Positions 9,727-19,593 of a stretch of DNA of 64,000 bases are shown here, piece by piece. Positions within the stretch are counted from its first letter, which is position 1; the number at the start of each line of letters is the position of its first letter. This DNA is from Pseudoalteromonas phenolica (GTDB lineage: Bacteria > Pseudomonadota > Gammaproteobacteria > Enterobacterales > Alteromonadaceae): positions 62,001 through 126,000 of the forward strand of contig NZ_PPSW01000008.1 in NCBI RefSeq assembly GCF_005876835.1. Reading direction: 5' to 3'. The notes beneath the pieces were generated by a model, which was not told the origin of the DNA, searched no databases, and was given only the letters and a program-made list of their open reading frames with translations. The translations under genes and the position numbers were made by a program.

Positions 9727-11208
9727 ATGCTTCCGGTGATCGCTCTTGTTGGGCGACCTAATGTGGGTAAATCCACTCTTTTTAACCGTTTAACACGCAC
9801 TCGTGATGCGTTAGTAGCGGACTTTCCTGGCCTAACGCGCGACCGTAAATATGGCCAAGCGAATTATGATGGCTATGAGTTTATCGTTGTTGATACGGGT
9901 GGTATCGATGGAAGCGAAGAAGGGATTGAAACCGAAATGGCAGAGCAATCTCTGCTGGCCATTGAAGAAGCGGATATTGTTTTATTCTTAGTAGATGCCC
10001 GTGCAGGTATGAACGCAGCCGATCAGGCTATTGCGCAGCATTTACGTAAACAAGAGAAAAAATGCTTTATCGTTGCTAATAAAACCGATGGCATTGACGC
10101 AGACTCTCATTGTGCTGAGTTTTATCAATTATCATTGGGTGATGTTCACCAAATTGCGGCAGCGCATGGTCGTGGTGTTACTCAGTTATTAGATCACACT
10201 TTACAGCCTGTTATCGCAGAACTTGCAGCCGAAGCTGAAGAACTTGAGCAAGATGACGAAAGCTTAGCTGAGCTTTATCTTGAAGGTGAAGATGGCGAGA
10301 AGCTGGAAGACGGTAAAACAGGTTTTGAAGATAAGCCTGTTAAATTAGCTATTATTGGTCGTCCTAACGTTGGTAAATCTACGCTTACTAACCGTATTCT
10401 AGGTGAAGAGCGTGTGATTGTTTACGATATGCCGGGCACGACACGTGACTCTGTATATATCCCGATGACACGCAATGACAAAGAATACGTCCTGATCGAC
10501 ACAGCAGGTGTACGTAAGCGTAAAAAAGTCAGCGATGTAGTCGAAAAGTTCTCAGTGATCAAAACGCTTAAAGCCATTGAAGATGCCAATGTAGTGTTAT
10601 TGGTGGTTGATGCGCGTGAAGGTATTTCTGATCAAGACTTAAGCTTATTAGGCTTTACGTTAAATGCAGGTCGTTCACTGGTTATTGCCATCAATAAGTG
10701 GGATGGCTTAGACGAGTATGTGAAAGAGCGTATCAAAACTGAGTTAGACCGTCGTTTAGGTTTCATCGATTTTGCTCGTTTACACTTTATCTCGGCACTA
10801 CACGGTACGGGTGTAGGTCACTTATTTGAGTCTGTAGACGAAGCCTATGAGTCTGCGACTAAGCGTATTAGTACAGCAATGCTGCGTCGTATCATGGACA
10901 TGGCGCAAGCAGATCACCAGCCGCCGCTAGTACGTGGTCGTCGTGTGAAGTTAAAGTATGCGCACGCAGGTGGCTACAACCCGCCACGTATTGTTATTCA
11001 CGGTAACCAGGTACATGACTTACCTGACAGCTACAAGCGTTACTTAATGAATTACTACCGTAAAGCGCTTGGCGTTATGGGCACACCGATTAAGATTGAA
11101 TTTAAAGAAGGTGATAACCCATATGCAGGTCGCAGCAACAAGATGACCTTATCGCAAAAGCGTAAGTTACGTGCTTTCTCTAAAGAGAGTCGTAATAAAG
11201 ATAGTTAA
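9727..11208 (+). CDS. der: Ribosome biogenesis GTPase Der
   Basis: Der (EngA) carries two tandem GTPase domains and a C-terminal KH-like domain and is essential for 50S subunit maturation. Both Walker A motifs are identical (GRPNVGKST, near residues 8 and 212), each with its own DTGG or DTAG switch motif. NKTD and NKWD guanine-specificity motifs are visible. An acidic Glu/Asp-rich linker (about 165-200) joins the domains. At 493 residues it is typical. A bidirectional hairpin separates it from the convergent msrA. Confidence 0.97.
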   Translation: MLPVIALVGRPNVGKSTLFNRLTRTRDALVADFPGLTRDRKYGQANYDGYEFIVVDTGGIDGSEEGIETEMAEQSLLAIEEADIVLFLVDARAGMNAADQAIAQHLRKQEKKCFIVANKTDGIDADSHCAEFYQLSLGDVHQIAAAHGRGVTQLLDHTLQPVIAELAAEAEELEQDDESLAELYLEGEDGEKLEDGKTGFEDKPVKLAIIGRPNVGKSTLTNRILGEERVIVYDMPGTTRDSVYIPMTRNDKEYVLIDTAGVRKRKKVSDVVEKFSVIKTLKAIEDANVVLLVVDAREGISDQDLSLLGFTLNAGRSLVIAINKWDGLDEYVKERIKTELDRRLGFIDFARLHFISALHGTGVGHLFESVDEAYESATKRISTAMLRRIMDMAQADHQPPLVRGRRVKLKYAHAGGYNPPRIVIHGNQVHDLPDSYKRYLMNYYRKALGVMGTPIKIEFKEGDNPYAGRSNKMTLSQKRKLRAFSKESRNKDS

Positions 11209-11231
11209 TACCTATCTGGATTGTAGATATT

Positions 11232-11258
11232 AAAAAAGGAGCTTAACGCTCCTTTTTT
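11232..11258. terminator. Bidirectional terminator between der and msrA
   Basis: The stem GGAGC / GCTCC with loop TTAAC is flanked by A6 on the left and T6 on the right, so it can serve both convergent genes. Confidence 0.85.
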
Positions 11259-11278
11259 GTTATTTATTAGAGGCAAAT

Positions 11279-11812
11279 TTACTCATCGAGTAGGTGTGCA
11301 TATTTTTGACTAAACTTTGCCACTTTAGGGGCTACAACCACACTACAATAACCCTGATTTGGGTTTTCGTTAAAGTAATCTTGGTGATACTGCTCAGCTG
11401 AGTAGAAAGTTACCGCAGGCGTTACTTCAGTGACAATTTTCTCGGCTAAATGAGGTTGCAACTGTTTGATGGCTTGCTCAGTCAGTTCAGCTTGTGCGTC
11501 ATCGTGATAGAAAACTGCACTACGATATTGCGTGCCCACGTCATTACCTTGACGGTTTAATTGAGTTGGGTCGTGCAAGGTAAAGAACATATCTAATAGC
11601 TGGCTGTAGCTAATAACATCAGCATCAAAGCTGAGCTGAACCACTTCAGCATGGCCGGTCATGCCCGTACAGATATCTTTGTAGGTAGGATCATCGGTTT
11701 GACCCCCCATGTAGCCAGATTCAACTTTATGAACGCCTTTGACGCGGCGAAACGCCGCATCAATACACCAGAAACAGCCACCGGCAAAGGTTGCCGTTGC
11801 AATGTTAGCCAT
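11279..11812 (-). CDS. msrA: Peptide-methionine (S)-S-oxide reductase
   Basis: MsrA repairs oxidised methionine in proteins. The catalytic motif GCFWC is at residues 12-16 with Cys13 as the nucleophile, and the family signature continues with DPTQLNRQGNDVGTQYRS. The 177-residue length is normal for a single-domain MsrA. The start overlaps the 3' end of the upstream RND pump gene by 8 nt, so it is probably translated from the pump mRNA. That pairs efflux with oxidative-damage repair. The C-terminus lacks an obvious CxxC resolving pair. Confidence 0.95.
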   Translation of the reverse strand: MANIATATFAGGCFWCIDAAFRRVKGVHKVESGYMGGQTDDPTYKDICTGMTGHAEVVQLSFDADVISYSQLLDMFFTLHDPTQLNRQGNDVGTQYRSAVFYHDDAQAELTEQAIKQLQPHLAEKIVTEVTPAVTFYSAEQYHQDYFNENPNQGYCSVVVAPKVAKFSQKYAHLLDE

Positions 11813-14800
11813 GATTTTTCTCCTCTAAAGCGCGTGCTTGTTCAGCAATTTTTTGGCTTAAGAACTCAGGTGATTGAGTCTTACGCGCCAGTAATGAATA
11901 AGCGCAAGGAATAATAAATAGCGTCAGTATAGTTGCCACGCTTACACCTGCAAAAATAACCACACCAATAACCATGCGACTTTCTGAGCCTGGGCCTGTC
12001 GCAAATACCAGCGGGATCGCACTCATTACCGTCGTCAGTGACGTCATGATAATAGGGCGCAGGCGTTGCACGGCTGCATCAACTAAAGCTTGCTCAAATT
12101 CGATGCCTTTGTCGCGTAACTGGTTAGCAAACTCAACAATGAGAATACCATTTTTAGCACTCAAACCAATCAGCATCACAATACCGATTTGGCTGTATAT
12201 ATTAAGGCTGCTGTCGGTGATAAATAACCCGTACATAGCGCCAACCAGCCCAAGCGGTACCGTTAGCATGATCACCAGTGGGTGTACAAAGCTTTCAAAC
12301 TGAGCGGCAAGGACTAAGAAAGTAACAGTTAAAGCGAGTATGAATACGTAAGTCATGGCCGACTCACCTTCATAAAACAGCTTAGATTCACCTTTGTAAT
12401 CAACTGCGCCGTCAATGTGGTTTTCTTCTGCAGCAACCGTGTTTAAGAAATCTAATGCTTCAGCTAAGGTATACCCATCCGCAAGGTTTGCAGTGATGGT
12501 GATAGCACGCATACGGTTGTAGCGATTTAAACGTGAGGCTGTGGCTTCTTCAGTCACACTGATTAAGCTATCTAGCGGGATCAATTCTCCTGTACGCGAC
12601 TTTACAAAGATATCAGCAATGTCATTAGGTGCTGCAAAATCTGCTTTAGTACCTTTCAAAATCACATCGTATTCTTCACCGCGGTCAATAAAGGTAGTAA
12701 CGCGGCGTTGACCTAGCATGGTTTCAAGGGTGCGACCAATATCACTTACCGACACACCTAAGTCTGCGGCTTTTAATTTATCAATGCTGACCAAAAACTG
12801 TGGGAAGGTTTCTTTGTAATCATGATCTAAACGCACAAGCCCTTTGTTCTGGCGAGCTTTGGCTAAGATTTTATCTCGCCATTCGACTAGCTCTTCGTAA
12901 TCGTTACCTTGCAGTACAAACTCGATAGGACGTGACTGACCGCCGCCGCCAATGCCTCGGCGCATAATGGCAAAAGCACGCACATCGGTGACTTCGCGCA
13001 TCTTGCCACTGATCTCTCCCATTACCTGCCAAGTTGAACGTTTACGCTCGTCCCAATCTGGCATACCTACGATGGCAACACCACCACGACCACCCCAACC
13101 CGGAACACGCACTAGCACACGGCTGAGCTCACCCGCTTCTACATATGGCAGTAGTCGTTCTTCAATCTTTGCCATATTTTCAGCGTTGTTTTCGTAACTC
13201 GCGCCTTGAGGACCATTCATCATCACAAAGAAAGTACCGCGGTCTTCTCTTGGTGTAAGTTCAGATGGAATTTGTTTCATGAGGGTATAAGTCGCAAAAC
13301 CTGCTAAAACCAATACAGCCAACAAGCTGAAGCGTCTGTTTAAGTTATCTTGTAGTACTTTACGGTAACCATTTTCGAGCTTAGTAAATTGTTTATCCAT
13401 CCACTGGGTAAAGCGACTTTCACTACTACTAGGCTTAAGTACTTTAGAGCATAAAGCAGGAGAGAGAGTTAATGCAGTAACACTAGAAAACACCACAGCG
13501 GCACTGGTTGCCATGGCAAACTCAGTAAAGAGTGCGCCAATTCGGCCATCCATAAACACCAAGGGCACAAACACAGAAACGAGTACAAGTGTTGTTGCTA
13601 TGATGGCAAAACCGACCTCACGTGCGCCTCTAAATGCCGCTAAAAGTGGCGGCTCACCAAGCTCGATACGGCGATAAATGTTCTCGAGCATAACAATGGC
13701 ATCGTCCACGACTAAACCTATGGCTAATACCAGAGCCAATAGAGTGAGTAAGTTGATTGAATAACCCATTGAGAGTAAGAACATAAAGGTAGCGATAAGT
13801 GCAACGGGCACAGTGATTGCTGGGATTAAAGTCGCACGAATATTACCTAAGAAGATAAAAATAACAATGACAACTAGGCCCATAGCAATTGCAAGCGTAC
13901 GATAAACTTCGGTAATTGATTCGCGGATGAAGATAGAAGAATCATAGCTATCCTGAATAGTCGTGCCTTCAGGCAGATTGCGTTTAATTTTCTCTAGTTC
14001 CTTACGGGCATTATCGACTACTTCGAGGGTGTTGGCTTTGGCTTGCTTTACAATACCCATACCGACCATGTTTTTGCCATTTCCGCGGAAGGTACTTTCG
14101 TTGTCAGCGGCTTCGAGTAATACATCAGCCACTTCTCCAAGGCGAATTAAGTAGCCTTGCTCGCCTCGTTTAATGACAAGGTTATTGAAGTCTTCTTGGG
14201 TTTTGTAGCTACGGGTGATACGTACAGAAAAATCTCTATCAAAAGATTCAATTTCACCTGCAGGGAGTTCCACGTTTTCACGGCGTAAAACCTGCTCTAT
14301 ATCGCTTGACGTAATGCCGCGCGCCGCCATGGCTTTTCTGTCTAGCCAAATCTTCATGGCATATTGGCGTTCACCACCAATGCGCACGTTAGAAACACCA
14401 TCAACCACCGCAAGGCGATCAACAATATAGCGCTGAGCGTAGTCAGACAATTCTAGTGTGTTCATGGAGGTACTGTTGAGAACAAACCAAGCAATTGGGC
14501 TCTCATCTGAATTAGACTTGGATACCTCTGGCGGGCGAACTTGTTCTGGAAGCCTATCTAGTGCACGTGAAACCCGCTCGCGAACGTCATTTGCTGCCGC
14601 ATCAATATCTCGGTCAATATTGAACTCAATGGTGATGTTTGATCGGCCATTGCGAGAGGATGAAGTAATGCTTTTTATGCCTTCAATACCTGAAATACGA
14701 TTTTCGAGCACTTGCGTTATCTTGGTTTCTACCACTTCACTTGAAGCGCCAGTATAGCTTGTAGAAACACTGACGATTGGCGTTTCAATATCTGGATACT

Positions 14801-14906
14801 CTCGAAGTGGCAACATGGTGAATGCCACGATGCCGAATGTAAGTAACAGTAGGTTGATTACAATTGCAAAAACGGGGCGTTTTACCGCAGTATCTGTAAT
14901 TCTCAC
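11805..14906 (-). CDS. RND multidrug efflux permease (HAE1 family)
   Basis: This is the inner-membrane proton-driven pump of a tripartite efflux system. The 1033 residues fit the AcrB/MexF/VexH class: a first membrane helix at about 10-30, a large periplasmic porter domain, then helices 2-6 (about 335-485), a second periplasmic domain and helices 8-12 at the C-terminus. The proton-relay Asp pair is in GLVVDDAIVMLEN (TM4). The adaptor gene lies 4 nt upstream. No outer-membrane channel gene is nearby, so it probably borrows a TolC-like protein. Substrates cannot be read from the sequence. Confidence 0.93.
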   Translation of the reverse strand: MRITDTAVKRPVFAIVINLLLLTFGIVAFTMLPLREYPDIETPIVSVSTSYTGASSEVVETKITQVLENRISGIEGIKSITSSSRNGRSNITIEFNIDRDIDAAANDVRERVSRALDRLPEQVRPPEVSKSNSDESPIAWFVLNSTSMNTLELSDYAQRYIVDRLAVVDGVSNVRIGGERQYAMKIWLDRKAMAARGITSSDIEQVLRRENVELPAGEIESFDRDFSVRITRSYKTQEDFNNLVIKRGEQGYLIRLGEVADVLLEAADNESTFRGNGKNMVGMGIVKQAKANTLEVVDNARKELEKIKRNLPEGTTIQDSYDSSIFIRESITEVYRTLAIAMGLVVIVIFIFLGNIRATLIPAITVPVALIATFMFLLSMGYSINLLTLLALVLAIGLVVDDAIVMLENIYRRIELGEPPLLAAFRGAREVGFAIIATTLVLVSVFVPLVFMDGRIGALFTEFAMATSAAVVFSSVTALTLSPALCSKVLKPSSSESRFTQWMDKQFTKLENGYRKVLQDNLNRRFSLLAVLVLAGFATYTLMKQIPSELTPREDRGTFFVMMNGPQGASYENNAENMAKIEERLLPYVEAGELSRVLVRVPGWGGRGGVAIVGMPDWDERKRSTWQVMGEISGKMREVTDVRAFAIMRRGIGGGGQSRPIEFVLQGNDYEELVEWRDKILAKARQNKGLVRLDHDYKETFPQFLVSIDKLKAADLGVSVSDIGRTLETMLGQRRVTTFIDRGEEYDVILKGTKADFAAPNDIADIFVKSRTGELIPLDSLISVTEEATASRLNRYNRMRAITITANLADGYTLAEALDFLNTVAAEENHIDGAVDYKGESKLFYEGESAMTYVFILALTVTFLVLAAQFESFVHPLVIMLTVPLGLVGAMYGLFITDSSLNIYSQIGIVMLIGLSAKNGILIVEFANQLRDKGIEFEQALVDAAVQRLRPIIMTSLTTVMSAIPLVFATGPGSESRMVIGVVIFAGVSVATILTLFIIPCAYSLLARKTQSPEFLSQKIAEQARALEEKNHG

Positions 14907-14910
14907 TCGA

Positions 14911-15966
14911 TCACCCCTGTGTCGTTACTGAAGAGCCAGGACGAATTTTAATGGTGCCTTCGGTGATCACTTGCTGACCCGCTTCTAAACCACTTTTAAT
15001 GGCGACCCAGCCATGAAAACGTTCAAGTAACTCGACTTTGACTTGCTGTGCTTTATTTTCAGCATCGATGATATACACAAAATGGTTATCTTGGCGTGGA
15101 ATAATGCTTTTCTCTGGCACCATGAGCGCTTCAATACGACCTAGCTCCAGTGCTACTTGCATTAGCATACCTGGGCGTAAAAGGTTGGCATCATTTTCAA
15201 AACTCGCAGTGACAGATACACTGCGTGTCGCTTGGTTGATACGCGGTTCAATATGCGTCACTTCACCTGTAAACGGTGCATTAGGGTAAGCGTCTGAAAT
15301 TGCAGAGACGAGCATACCTTGGGTCAATTGAGCCAAATATTTTTCAGGCACCTGAAAATCAACCTTGATAACGCTGATATCATCTAAAGTGGTGAAGGGG
15401 GTGTTACTATTTACGAAGCTACCTATATCGACTAAACGCTTGCCTAAAACACCTGAAAATGGAGCTTTTATAACCATCTCCTGCAGTTTTGACTCAGCAT
15501 TGGCGAGTTTTGTTTGCAGAGCATCTACCTCAGAAGCTTGCTCTTCTAATTGAGACTGCGCTGCTGATTGAGATCGAGCAAGTTCCTGTAAGCGCTTTAG
15601 CTGACGCTGTTGCTCTTTTAAATTAATTTTCAGCTCTTTGACGGTTAAGCGTTCTTGTTTGTCGCGAAGGGTGGCAAGCACTTGCCCCACTTTTACAAAT
15701 TCCCCATCTTTGAAAGTAAGCGTTTCTACATAATCACTTTGTGCACTGATGATGTTGATAGCTTGGTTTGCTCGTGCTGTACCTACAGCATCAATATTGA
15801 TACTTTTTATGTCAGTATTGACGGTATGCGCAGCAACTTGGGTTGCAGGACGAGACGAAGGTCCAGTTTTACTGTGACTTACTGGTAAATAAAAATAACC
15901 ACTAATTGCGATTAGAATTAAAATTAAAACGGGAAAAAGAACTTTACCTGACTGCTTGTTATACAT
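14911..15966 (-). CDS. RND efflux periplasmic adaptor (membrane fusion protein)
   Basis: The adaptor joins the RND pump to an outer-membrane channel. The 351-residue protein has an N-terminal membrane anchor (about 8-27). A lipoyl/barrel-sandwich half at about 60-90 follows, then a coiled-coil hairpin (about 100-155, rich in Gln/Leu/Glu), the returning lipoyl half (MVIKAPFSGVLGKRLVDIG) and beta-barrel domains. It is first in the leftward unit adaptor-permease-msrA. No local regulator gene is adjacent. Confidence 0.92.
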   Translation of the reverse strand: MYNKQSGKVLFPVLILILIAISGYFYLPVSHSKTGPSSRPATQVAAHTVNTDIKSINIDAVGTARANQAINIISAQSDYVETLTFKDGEFVKVGQVLATLRDKQERLTVKELKINLKEQQRQLKRLQELARSQSAAQSQLEEQASEVDALQTKLANAESKLQEMVIKAPFSGVLGKRLVDIGSFVNSNTPFTTLDDISVIKVDFQVPEKYLAQLTQGMLVSAISDAYPNAPFTGEVTHIEPRINQATRSVSVTASFENDANLLRPGMLMQVALELGRIEALMVPEKSIIPRQDNHFVYIIDAENKAQQVKVELLERFHGWVAIKSGLEAGQQVITEGTIKIRPGSSVTTQG

Positions 15967-16009
15967 GTTGTTCGACCACTGCTAATGATGAGCTCAGTTT
16001 ACAAGCTTT

Positions 16010-16038
16010 ATACGATCGAAAAATGATTATGGTCGTAT
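16010..16038. other. Weak inverted repeat upstream of the efflux adaptor
   Basis: ATACGA (16010-16015) and TCGTAT (16033-16038) form 6-bp arms 17 bp apart, about 45 bp before the adaptor start. It could be an operator for an unseen repressor; support is weak. Confidence 0.2.
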
Positions 16039-16097
16039 TAATTTGTGTGTTGAACGAAAATTAAATCTTAGTTATGTGCTTGTACCGATTATATTTT

Positions 16098-16211
16098 ATG
16101 GATGTAAAGATGAAACCAGATAAAAAGTGTCCACGATGTGAGAAAATTAGAAAACTTGTTGTTTGGACAGTTTTGATGTTCATCTTTTATTTTGGTTTCT
16201 ACAATGGCTGA
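16098..16211 (+). CDS. Small CxxC single-pass membrane protein, unknown
   Basis: This is an unrecognised 37-codon frame too short for usual gene callers. The first part is basic with a CPRC knuckle (Lys-Lys-Cys-Pro-Arg-Cys-Glu-Lys). A hydrophobic helix (LVVWTVLMFIFYFGFY) then ends the protein. This looks like a miniature zinc-knuckle/membrane protein with a cytosolic N-terminus. Its end overlaps the start of the next gene by 8 nt, typical of translational coupling. No clear ribosome-binding site precedes either ATG (16098 or 16110), which lowers confidence. Confidence 0.45.
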   Translation: MDVKMKPDKKCPRCEKIRKLVVWTVLMFIFYFGFYNG

Positions 16212-16944
16212 ATCAACGAAACATGTTTTTTTAAGGGCTTCTGCAAACCGATTTAGTATCGAGTTTATGCTGGTGGGTGGTGTTGCCATCGCTATTGTTA
16301 TGTTGTTTGTGACACTTAGGGCAACGCCCATTAACATTATCGAGATCGTATTTGTGGCTACCGCGATTATGGCGGTGATTTTAGGCTTTTTGAAAAGCCG
16401 TGAGCCTTTCTATAGTTTTCAATTGGATCATAGAAAAATTACCTACTATCATAAAGTTGGTGAGTGGAGCGTCGGTAAATCTAACATATCATCTATTGGG
16501 GTTCCCATAGCAAGCGATGGCTTTGAACAAGTTGAATTGAATGCTGTTGGGATAAAGCTCAAAGATGAAGCAAGCTTCTTAAACGACTTACACCCGCGAT
16601 TAGCGTGCAAATTATTAATTGAACAGCGGCATATTTTTTTACAAGCTGTTAAAATGCATTGCAAATCCGGCTCCTGCCCATCAAAATGGCTTGTTGAACC
16701 AAGTGAGTTCCAAGCGGGCTCGGGTCAAACTTATACCGGTTTAATCGCCATGTTCGCAAATCGGATGCAACATTTACACACGTTGACGGGTTATCATTTG
16801 CTGTTGCCTGCAAATGTGTTAGACAGGGATATATGGGATTTTTCAAACCTATTGAACCACTGGAAATTAAATCCAGAAATGGTGGTCCAAGAATTGCTAG
16901 ATAAACAGGCCACCGTTGCAAGAAGTAACAGGAACGATTCATGA
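16204..16944 (+). CDS. DUF2982-like membrane protein
   Basis: The protein has two closely spaced membrane helices (about residues 20-38 and 45-62) followed by a soluble cytosolic domain of about 180 residues. It resembles the uncharacterised DUF2982 proteins of Shewanella, Vibrio and Pseudoalteromonas; no function is known. I chose ATG 16204 (MAESTKHVF) over the in-frame TTG at 16192. It overlaps the tiny CxxC protein upstream by 8 nt and the next gene by 4 nt (ATGA), so the three genes look translationally coupled. Confidence 0.65.
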   Translation: MAESTKHVFLRASANRFSIEFMLVGGVAIAIVMLFVTLRATPINIIEIVFVATAIMAVILGFLKSREPFYSFQLDHRKITYYHKVGEWSVGKSNISSIGVPIASDGFEQVELNAVGIKLKDEASFLNDLHPRLACKLLIEQRHIFLQAVKMHCKSGSCPSKWLVEPSEFQAGSGQTYTGLIAMFANRMQHLHTLTGYHLLLPANVLDRDIWDFSNLLNHWKLNPEMVVQELLDKQATVARSNRNDS

Positions 16945-17273
16945 GTACAGATAGAGCCTTTATTAAAAGTGGTCGTAATACCATTATTCATAAAGAGAAG
17001 AAGCTCGACCTAGTAATTGTAAATGGTGAGGCACACCCGAAAATTAAAGTAACGGCAAATGGATTAATTCCATTTAAAGAAGAGCTGCCAAGAAACCGAC
17101 GCGAAGGTAAAGAGCGTTATTTGGAAGTTGTTCAAGTCGCAAGTGCGGATGTTTTTGGGGAAGTAAAACGTTTGTTGTTTATCCAAGCGCTTGATGGTCG
17201 CGAATACAAAGTCGATTACAGTAAAATCGGAACAAAATTATTTGTGCGTATACATCAAGATAGCTATCTCTAA
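16941..17273 (+). CDS. Conserved-looking small protein of unknown function
   Basis: I do not recognise this 110-residue protein. It has no signal peptide or membrane segment. It is basic in its first two thirds (KSGRNTIIHKEKK; ELPRNRREGKERY) and seems mostly beta, with alternating hydrophobics in LEVVQVASADVFGEVKRLLFIQALDG. It overlaps the DUF2982-like gene by 4 nt and lies 17 nt before a surface lipoprotein gene, so it belongs to the same operon. A nucleic-acid or membrane-surface role would fit the charge, but that is a guess. Confidence 0.7.
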   Translation: MSTDRAFIKSGRNTIIHKEKKLDLVIVNGEAHPKIKVTANGLIPFKEELPRNRREGKERYLEVVQVASADVFGEVKRLLFIQALDGREYKVDYSKIGTKLFVRIHQDSYL

Positions 17274-17290
17274 TTCTATTAGGAGCGTCT

Positions 17291-18988
17291 ATGTTGCGTC
17301 GAGCATCTCTAAGTGTTGTAGCGAGTTTTTTACTTTTAGGGTGTGGCGGTGGAAGCTCCGACTCCAATGATACCGTTGAAAATGCCAGTGTTAACGCTGG
17401 CAGTGACTTCAGTGTTGAAGAAAAAGCTGAGTTTACGCTTTCAGCCATAGGCTCACCTGCTGGCGGTACATATACTTGGCAAGTGATGGAAGGTCCCGCC
17501 TTGGAGGGGTTTCCGCAAGAAGGTAAAGAGCTAAAACTTGCAGCACCAGATGTAAAAACAGACACCTCAGCCACGATTAAAGTTGAGTACCTATCACCAA
17601 GTGGTGTATTAGTTTCTGATACGGTGACTATCGCTATAGGTTCTAGAAACCAACTTCCTCTCCCTCTTATTGAGAAAATTGCACCTGATAGGGATGTTTT
17701 ACAATACAAAGATGAAGTAACACTCAGTGCTGAATCATCAACGGATCCTGATGAAAACGGCAAAATCATTGAGTATGTTTGGCAACAAGTGAGTGGCCCT
17801 ACGCTCACGTTTGAACGCAACGATCAAGTGACACTCAGCTTTATACATCCGCTATTATCAGCTAATGAAACCGCTCGTTTTAAACTTACACTCACCGATG
17901 ATGAAGGTGGTCAGAGTAGTACAGAGTTTTCTCTGACCTTATACAAAAATGCGCAAGTGGTATTTGCTGATGCAGGTGAAGACATCAAAGTGATTGAGTT
18001 TGATAAAGGGCAGTTAGATGCATCGGGAAGCTTATCATCTACCGGAGAATATAGCTGTTTATGGGAGCAACTAGAGCGCCTTAATACACAGCTTGACGAC
18101 TTAATTTCAGACCCAAGCCTATGCCAAACCACTTTTACCGCGCCAGATGTCGATGTCGCTTCGCAGTTAAAGTTTCAAGTGACGGTGACTGAGCCCGGCG
18201 GCTTTACCGACAAAGACAGTATGGAAGTAAGTGTGCAAAGACGGGCTGTGGGCGAAAACTTAAACGACACGGGTCAACAACGCTGTTTTGACAGTGAAAC
18301 TGTTATAGACTGTGAAAGTGATGTTTTCCCTAGGCAAGACGCTGAGCAAGGCCGAGATAGCTTTGTGCAGAATGAGGGAAAAACAGGTGCCGGCCTTGCA
18401 TCTTTCGATTTTACTAAGCTAGATGAGAATGCAAGACCTATTATCGATAGTTCAACCAGTAATTTTAGCTGTGTTAAAGACAACAACACAGGGCTGATTT
18501 GGGAGGTAAAACAGCCAAACACTGCGACTCCTCCAAATACACCACTGCGCGATACACGAAATACCTATACCTGGTTTTTAACGAATTACCCGAACGGTAC
18601 GCGAGGGACGAATGTATCAACATGCCCTAATAATAATTATTGTGATACACAACAGTATATTGATGATGTAAACGCGACAAACTATTGTGGAGGTCGAAAC
18701 TGGCGCTTACCGACTTTCACTGAGCTGATGGGCATCTTTAATTATGGTGAAGTATCAGGAAGCTCTTATGTGTTAGACCCTAATTACTTTCCTGCTATAG
18801 CTAACTCTCAATGGAATAGCAACAGCTTTTACTGGACTTCACAGGTAAGTATTGAAGGTGCAACCAATAATTCTAACCTAATTGAAGCGTATGCTTTTGA
18901 TATGCTGACAGGTGAAACGGTTGAATTAGAACAGTCTACCAAGGCTTATATCCGACTAGTCAGAGAGGTGTCGAATAATGGTAACTAA
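17291..18988 (+). CDS. Surface lipoprotein with Ig/PKD-like repeats and Lcl_C (DUF1566) domain
   Basis: The signal peptide ends in a lipobox (LLLGCGGGSS, lipidated Cys near residue 18). About three Ig/PKD-like beta domains follow (roughly 35-115, 118-217, 220-316), with motifs such as DPDENGKIIEYVWQQVSGP and LTDDEGGQSS. A C-terminal Lcl_C/DUF1566 domain (about 375-560) contains NNTGLIWE, NWRLPTFTELMGIFNYG and FYWTSQ. Lcl_C domains occur on surface proteins, and a phage-tail or collagen-binding role has been proposed for related folds. Several Cys pairs suggest extracytoplasmic disulfides. The start has a good AGGAG. Its end overlaps the next Lcl_C gene by 11 nt. Confidence 0.8.
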   Translation: MLRRASLSVVASFLLLGCGGGSSDSNDTVENASVNAGSDFSVEEKAEFTLSAIGSPAGGTYTWQVMEGPALEGFPQEGKELKLAAPDVKTDTSATIKVEYLSPSGVLVSDTVTIAIGSRNQLPLPLIEKIAPDRDVLQYKDEVTLSAESSTDPDENGKIIEYVWQQVSGPTLTFERNDQVTLSFIHPLLSANETARFKLTLTDDEGGQSSTEFSLTLYKNAQVVFADAGEDIKVIEFDKGQLDASGSLSSTGEYSCLWEQLERLNTQLDDLISDPSLCQTTFTAPDVDVASQLKFQVTVTEPGGFTDKDSMEVSVQRRAVGENLNDTGQQRCFDSETVIDCESDVFPRQDAEQGRDSFVQNEGKTGAGLASFDFTKLDENARPIIDSSTSNFSCVKDNNTGLIWEVKQPNTATPPNTPLRDTRNTYTWFLTNYPNGTRGTNVSTCPNNNYCDTQQYIDDVNATNYCGGRNWRLPTFTELMGIFNYGEVSGSSYVLDPNYFPAIANSQWNSNSFYWTSQVSIEGATNNSNLIEAYAFDMLTGETVELEQSTKAYIRLVREVSNNGN

Positions 18989-19535
18989 ATACACTTTATT
19001 ACTGCCGGTCTTATTTATGAGCATAAGTGCTTCAGCTCAAGTATGCATTAGTGAAGCCACCAATCCGGTTGGCTTTATTGAGCCAGGCGATCGTTTTGAA
19101 ATTGATGAGGCTGAAGGTGTCGTATTAGACAGAAGCACGGGTCTCATGTGGCAACAATGCGAAGTTGGGCTTAATTATAATTCTGATAATAAAACCTGTA
19201 TTGGCAGTACACAGAAACTTACTTGGCAACAAGCACTATTAGAGGCTAACGATAATAGTCATGCAGGCTTTACAGACTGGCATGTGCCTAACATTAAAGA
19301 GCTTGCAAGTATTATTGATCACAGTTGTGCATCGCCTGCATTGCCTCAACTTGAGCTAGGTGTATTTCTCTTTAGTAACGAATTAATCAGTGGTGAAGAG
19401 GGAGATTACTGGTCTAGCACGACGGTGACGCTTGAGCCTCAATATGCCTGGACGTTCCAAGTCTCTGATGGCAAGAACAGGTATCTCAAAAAAACGCAGA
19501 CTGGTCGATTAAGGCTGGTGCGTTACGCAAAATAG
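18978..19535 (+). CDS. Secreted Lcl_C (DUF1566) domain protein
   Basis: The 185-residue protein has a cleavable signal peptide (about 1-20, ending SASA) and is otherwise a single Lcl_C/DUF1566 domain. Its motifs match those of the preceding gene: DRSTGLMWQQC, TDWHVPNIKELASIIDHSC, DYWSSTTV and a C-terminal GRLRLVRYAK. It is soluble or periplasmic rather than lipidated. The 11-nt overlap with the upstream lipoprotein suggests that the two are made together and may interact or arose by duplication. Confidence 0.8.
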   Translation: MVTKYTLLLPVLFMSISASAQVCISEATNPVGFIEPGDRFEIDEAEGVVLDRSTGLMWQQCEVGLNYNSDNKTCIGSTQKLTWQQALLEANDNSHAGFTDWHVPNIKELASIIDHSCASPALPQLELGVFLFSNELISGEEGDYWSSTTVTLEPQYAWTFQVSDGKNRYLKKTQTGRLRLVRYAK

Positions 19536-19593
19536 ATTTAGCTTCATAAGAGAATTTGCTAATCTGTGCGCCTTAATTTGATGGGGCTTTATT

